Part shown: positions 7,141 through 8,394 of the stretch, in pieces | How the letters are laid out: every line of letters begins with the position of its first letter | Numbering within the stretch: the stretch's first letter is position 1 | DNA from: Rhodococcus sp. IITR03 | GTDB lineage: Bacteria > Actinomycetota > Actinomycetes > Mycobacteriales > Mycobacteriaceae | Length of the DNA stretch: 8,394 nt | Direction of reading: 5' to 3' | NCBI GenBank assembly: GCA_001017865.1 | Contig: LATQ01000001.1 | Coordinates: 2,883,820-2,892,213 of the forward strand | Translations under genes and position numbers: made by a program | The notes under the pieces: generated by a model | What the model was told of the DNA's origin: nothing | Database searches by the model: none | What the model saw: the letters and a program-made list of their open reading frames with translations, nothing else

Positions 7141-7443
7141 ATGGCGACTGACTACGACGCACCCCGGCGGACCGACAGCGACGATGTGTCGGAGGATTCA
7201 CTCGAGGAACTGAAGGCCCGGCGCAACGAGGCCCAGTCCGCTGTGGTGGACGTCGACGAATCGGACACCGCCGAGTCCTTCGAGCTGCCCGGGGCGGATC
7301 TGTCCGGCGAAGAGCTGTCGGTGCGTGTCGTCCCGAAGCAGGCCGACGAGTTCACCTGCTCGAGCTGTTTCCTGGTGCATCACCGGAGCAGACTCGCGAG
7401 CGAGGAGAACGGTGTCATGATCTGCCGGGACTGCGCAGCGTGA
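7141..7443 (+). CDS. DUF4193 family zinc-ribbon-like protein
   Basis: A 100-residue soluble protein of unknown function, very strongly conserved among mycolic-acid actinobacteria; M. tuberculosis Rv2699c is nearly identical as I remember it. The N-terminal half is acidic (MATDYDAPRRTDSDD; SEDSLEELKARRNEAQ; VDVDESDTAESFELPGAD). The C-terminal part carries CSSC at 73-76 and CRDC at 95-98, two knuckles spaced like a zinc ribbon or rubredoxin-type metal site. The final residues after the last cysteine are AA. The gene reads intact. The ATG is preceded by AGAAGG at nine bases and by a long structured leader. High conservation, small size and four cysteines suggest a basic cellular role such as binding a larger machine, but no function can be given. 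Confidence 0.93.
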   Translation: MATDYDAPRRTDSDDVSEDSLEELKARRNEAQSAVVDVDESDTAESFELPGADLSGEELSVRVVPKQADEFTCSSCFLVHHRSRLASEENGVMICRDCAA

Positions 7444-7470
7444 GGACATAGGGCAGAGTGAGGACATAGG
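7440..7470 (+). repeat. 13-bp direct repeat spanning the DUF4193 stop codon
   Basis: GTGAGGACATAGG occurs at 7440-7452 and again at 7458-7470 (period 18). The first copy contains the TGA stop of DUF4193. It may be a small duplication; no protein-coding sense is evident in the second copy. Confidence 0.75.
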
Positions 7471-7483
7471 TGCGGAACGAGGC

Positions 7484-7513
7484 CGGGTGACGACGGTGCG
7501 CCGTGGTCACCCG
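7484..7513 (+). terminator. Terminator after DUF4193
   Basis: CGGGTGAC (7484-7491) pairs with GTCACCCG (7506-7513). After a G-G mismatch, ACGG (7493-7496) pairs with CCGT (7501-7504) around the loop TGCG. The hairpin starts 41 bases after the DUF4193 stop and is followed by a pyrimidine-rich run. It probably ends the DUF4193 transcript and may also act on read-through from DUF3093. Confidence 0.75.
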
Positions 7514-7572
7514 CGTCTCCCTCCTGCGTGCCCCGGCGCCGCGGCAGCCTCTGCTGTTCCCGGCATCCGGGG

Positions 7573-7604
7573 CCCTGTCGTATACGGGCCCTGTCGTATA
7601 CGGG
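7573..7604. repeat. Two perfect tandem copies of a 16-bp unit
   Basis: CCCTGTCGTATACGGG is repeated twice with no spacer, at 7573-7588 and 7589-7604. Each copy contains the palindrome CGTATACG and the junction forms GGGCCC. Short arms GGCATC (7562-7567) and GATGCC (7609-7614) flank the pair and could pair with each other. It lies 24 bases past the DUF3093 stop, between convergent genes. It may be a terminator element, a protein-binding pair of sites, or an assembly duplication. Confidence 0.8.
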
Positions 7605-7627
7605 GACCGATGCCCGTTCGAACAGCC

Positions 7628-8149
7628 CTACTTGTGGGTCGGATCGTCCTTGCGGCCCGACTCGTCGCAGCCCAGCGCCGCGAGCAGTTCGGCAGGCCGC
7701 CGCGTGCTCACCAGCCAGTAGGGCGTCGGATCCTCCGGGTCGTCGAGCACGACGAGCGCCATGGTCCGCACCCAGGGACGGTGCTGGACGAACGCCGCCG
7801 GATCGAGCTGGCGACCCATCGCGGCACTCTTGGCCGACGCCGGAACCACCACACCCCGCGAGATCACGTCGACGGGCAGATGCGCGCGACCGACGACGAG
7901 TTCGCCGCCGACCACCTCGACCCGGCTGCGTGAGAGCCAGGTCAGGACCCAGATCGGGACCGGGAGCAGAAGGACGTAGGGAAGCCACGCGTACATCCCC
8001 GGGGCGCCCATGTGCAGCTCGGCCGCGAGCAGGGCGGCCACACCGAGCCCGATCGGCCACCACCACCACGGCACCCACATCCGCTCCGAGAAGGTCGGAG
8101 CGTCGGCCGTCGGAGGGGTAGTCGGTGAGGTGCGCGAGGAACGGGACAC
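7628..8149 (-). CDS. DUF3093 domain-containing membrane protein
   Basis: A 173-residue protein of unknown function; the M. tuberculosis counterpart at this locus is, as I recall, Rv2698. A Thr/Pro-rich start is followed by [21 protein letters not shown] (helix 1, about 25-45) and [18 protein letters not shown] (helix 2, about 55-72). After these comes a soluble domain of about 100 residues with [40 protein letters not shown] and [15 protein letters not shown]. The topology is a helical hairpin with both ends on the same side, probably cytoplasmic. The GTG at 8149-8147 is chosen because family homology starts near there and TATCCT stands six bases upstream; an in-frame ATG at 8275 would overlap the dut coding region. 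Intact. Divergent from dut. Confidence 0.88.
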   Translation of the reverse strand: MSRSSRTSPTTPPTADAPTFSERMWVPWWWWPIGLGVAALLAAELHMGAPGMYAWLPYVLLLPVPIWVLTWLSRSRVEVVGGELVVGRAHLPVDVISRGVVVPASAKSAAMGRQLDPAAFVQHRPWVRTMALVVLDDPEDPTPYWLVSTRRPAELLAALGCDESGRKDDPTHK

Positions 8150-8155
8150 ACCGTA

Positions 8156-8198
8156 AGGATAGTCGCCTCGGTGGAGCGACCCGGCACGCGAGTAGTCT
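8156..8198. promoter_or_regulatory. Divergent leaderless promoters for DUF3093 and dut
   Basis: Only 57 bases separate the two start codons. Minus strand: TATCCT (8161-8156) stands six bases before the DUF3093 GTG. Plus strand: TAGTCT (8193-8198) stands eight bases before the dut GTG. Neither gene has a Shine-Dalgarno sequence. The spacing matches leaderless transcription starting at the GTG itself, with the two promoters back to back. Inferred from spacing, not measured. Confidence 0.5.
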
Positions 8199-8206
8199 CG
8201 GACGAC

Positions 8207-8394
8207 GTGACCGATCTTCCCTCGATACCGCTGCGCCGGCTCGATCCGGACCTTCCCGTGCCCACTCGTGCCCACCCCGGTGACGCCGGTGTGGACCTGT
8301 GCACGTCGGTCGACGTGACCCTCGGCCCGGGGGAGCGGGCGCTCGTCGGCACCGGCATCGCCGTCGCGCTGCCCGTGGGCACCGTCGGCCTGAT
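8207..8394 (+). CDS. dut: dUTP diphosphatase (deoxyuridine triphosphatase), 5' part only
   Basis: Hydrolyses dUTP to dUMP and pyrophosphate, which keeps uracil out of DNA and supplies the thymidylate precursor. It is normally a cytoplasmic homotrimer. The window holds 62 codons and ends inside the gene because the sequence stops, not because the gene is broken; a full enzyme is about 150 residues. The GTG at 8207 begins [19 protein letters not shown]. Conserved motif I is [10 protein letters not shown] (residues 22-31). The strand [21 protein letters not shown] follows, leading to the next motifs off the edge. No Shine-Dalgarno is seen; a -10-like TAGTCT abuts the start. The position next to DUF3093 matches the mycobacterial gene order. 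Confidence 0.93.
   Translation, partial: MTDLPSIPLRRLDPDLPVPTRAHPGDAGVDLCTSVDVTLGPGERALVGTGIAVALPVGTVGL

Noticed and set aside
7380..8078. Minus-strand open frame of 232 codons over DUF3093
   Set aside because: It is an alternative frame of DUF3093 rich in Arg and Gly, extends into the DUF4193 3' end, and lacks the hydrophobic helices that the true frame shows.
8207..8394. Truncated dut as a broken gene
   Set aside because: The frame is open up to the last base; the gene is simply cut by the window edge.

Overview
The window is high-GC actinobacterial chromosome, most likely Rhodococcus or a close mycolic-acid-containing relative. The evidence is a chain of recognisable core genes in an order I recall from Mycobacterium tuberculosis Rv2697c-Rv2703: dut, DUF3093, DUF4193, cei, suhB, ppgK, sigA. 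The sigma factor also carries the Lys/Ala-rich N-terminal tail seen in actinobacterial principal sigma factors. No mobile element, CRISPR array, tRNA or rRNA is visible.

Layout. The left end (1-536) has a bidirectional terminator, a tiny zinc-ribbon gene (DUF7455, minus) and a noncoding gap. At 537-2630 lies a plus-strand cluster: a DUF952 protein, a KhtT-like regulatory subunit and a CPA2-type cation:proton antiporter, i.e. a two-component cation efflux system with a soluble RCK_C/TrkA-C sensor. Stacked palindromes at 2659-2719 end this cluster and the convergent sigA gene. sigA (4098-2729) and ppgK (5017-4232) are read leftward, ppgK first. Divergent from ppgK is suhB (plus), with a palindrome in the shared promoter region. 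suhB converges on cei (minus), an envelope-integrity protein. After a 361-base gap with a hairpin-rich leader comes DUF4193 (plus), which converges on DUF3093 (minus). DUF3093 is divergent from dut, and dut runs off the right edge.

The genes are mostly housekeeping: principal sigma factor, polyphosphate-dependent glucose phosphorylation, inositol monophosphate hydrolysis (inositol feeds phosphatidylinositol and mycothiol), envelope maintenance and dUTP removal. The accessory part is the antiporter cluster.

The dominant anomaly is quality. Six genes, including the essential sigA, are interrupted by about eleven single-base losses. Every one is explained by one missing base in a G or C run, and restoring those bases gives full-length family proteins. 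I read these as consensus errors, not pseudogenes, and annotate the intended genes across the shifts. I did not find a convincing undescribed system. The most interesting biology is in noncoding signals: -10-like boxes abutting start codons (leaderless genes), the ppgK/suhB palindrome, the structured DUF4193 leader and two short tandem repeats.
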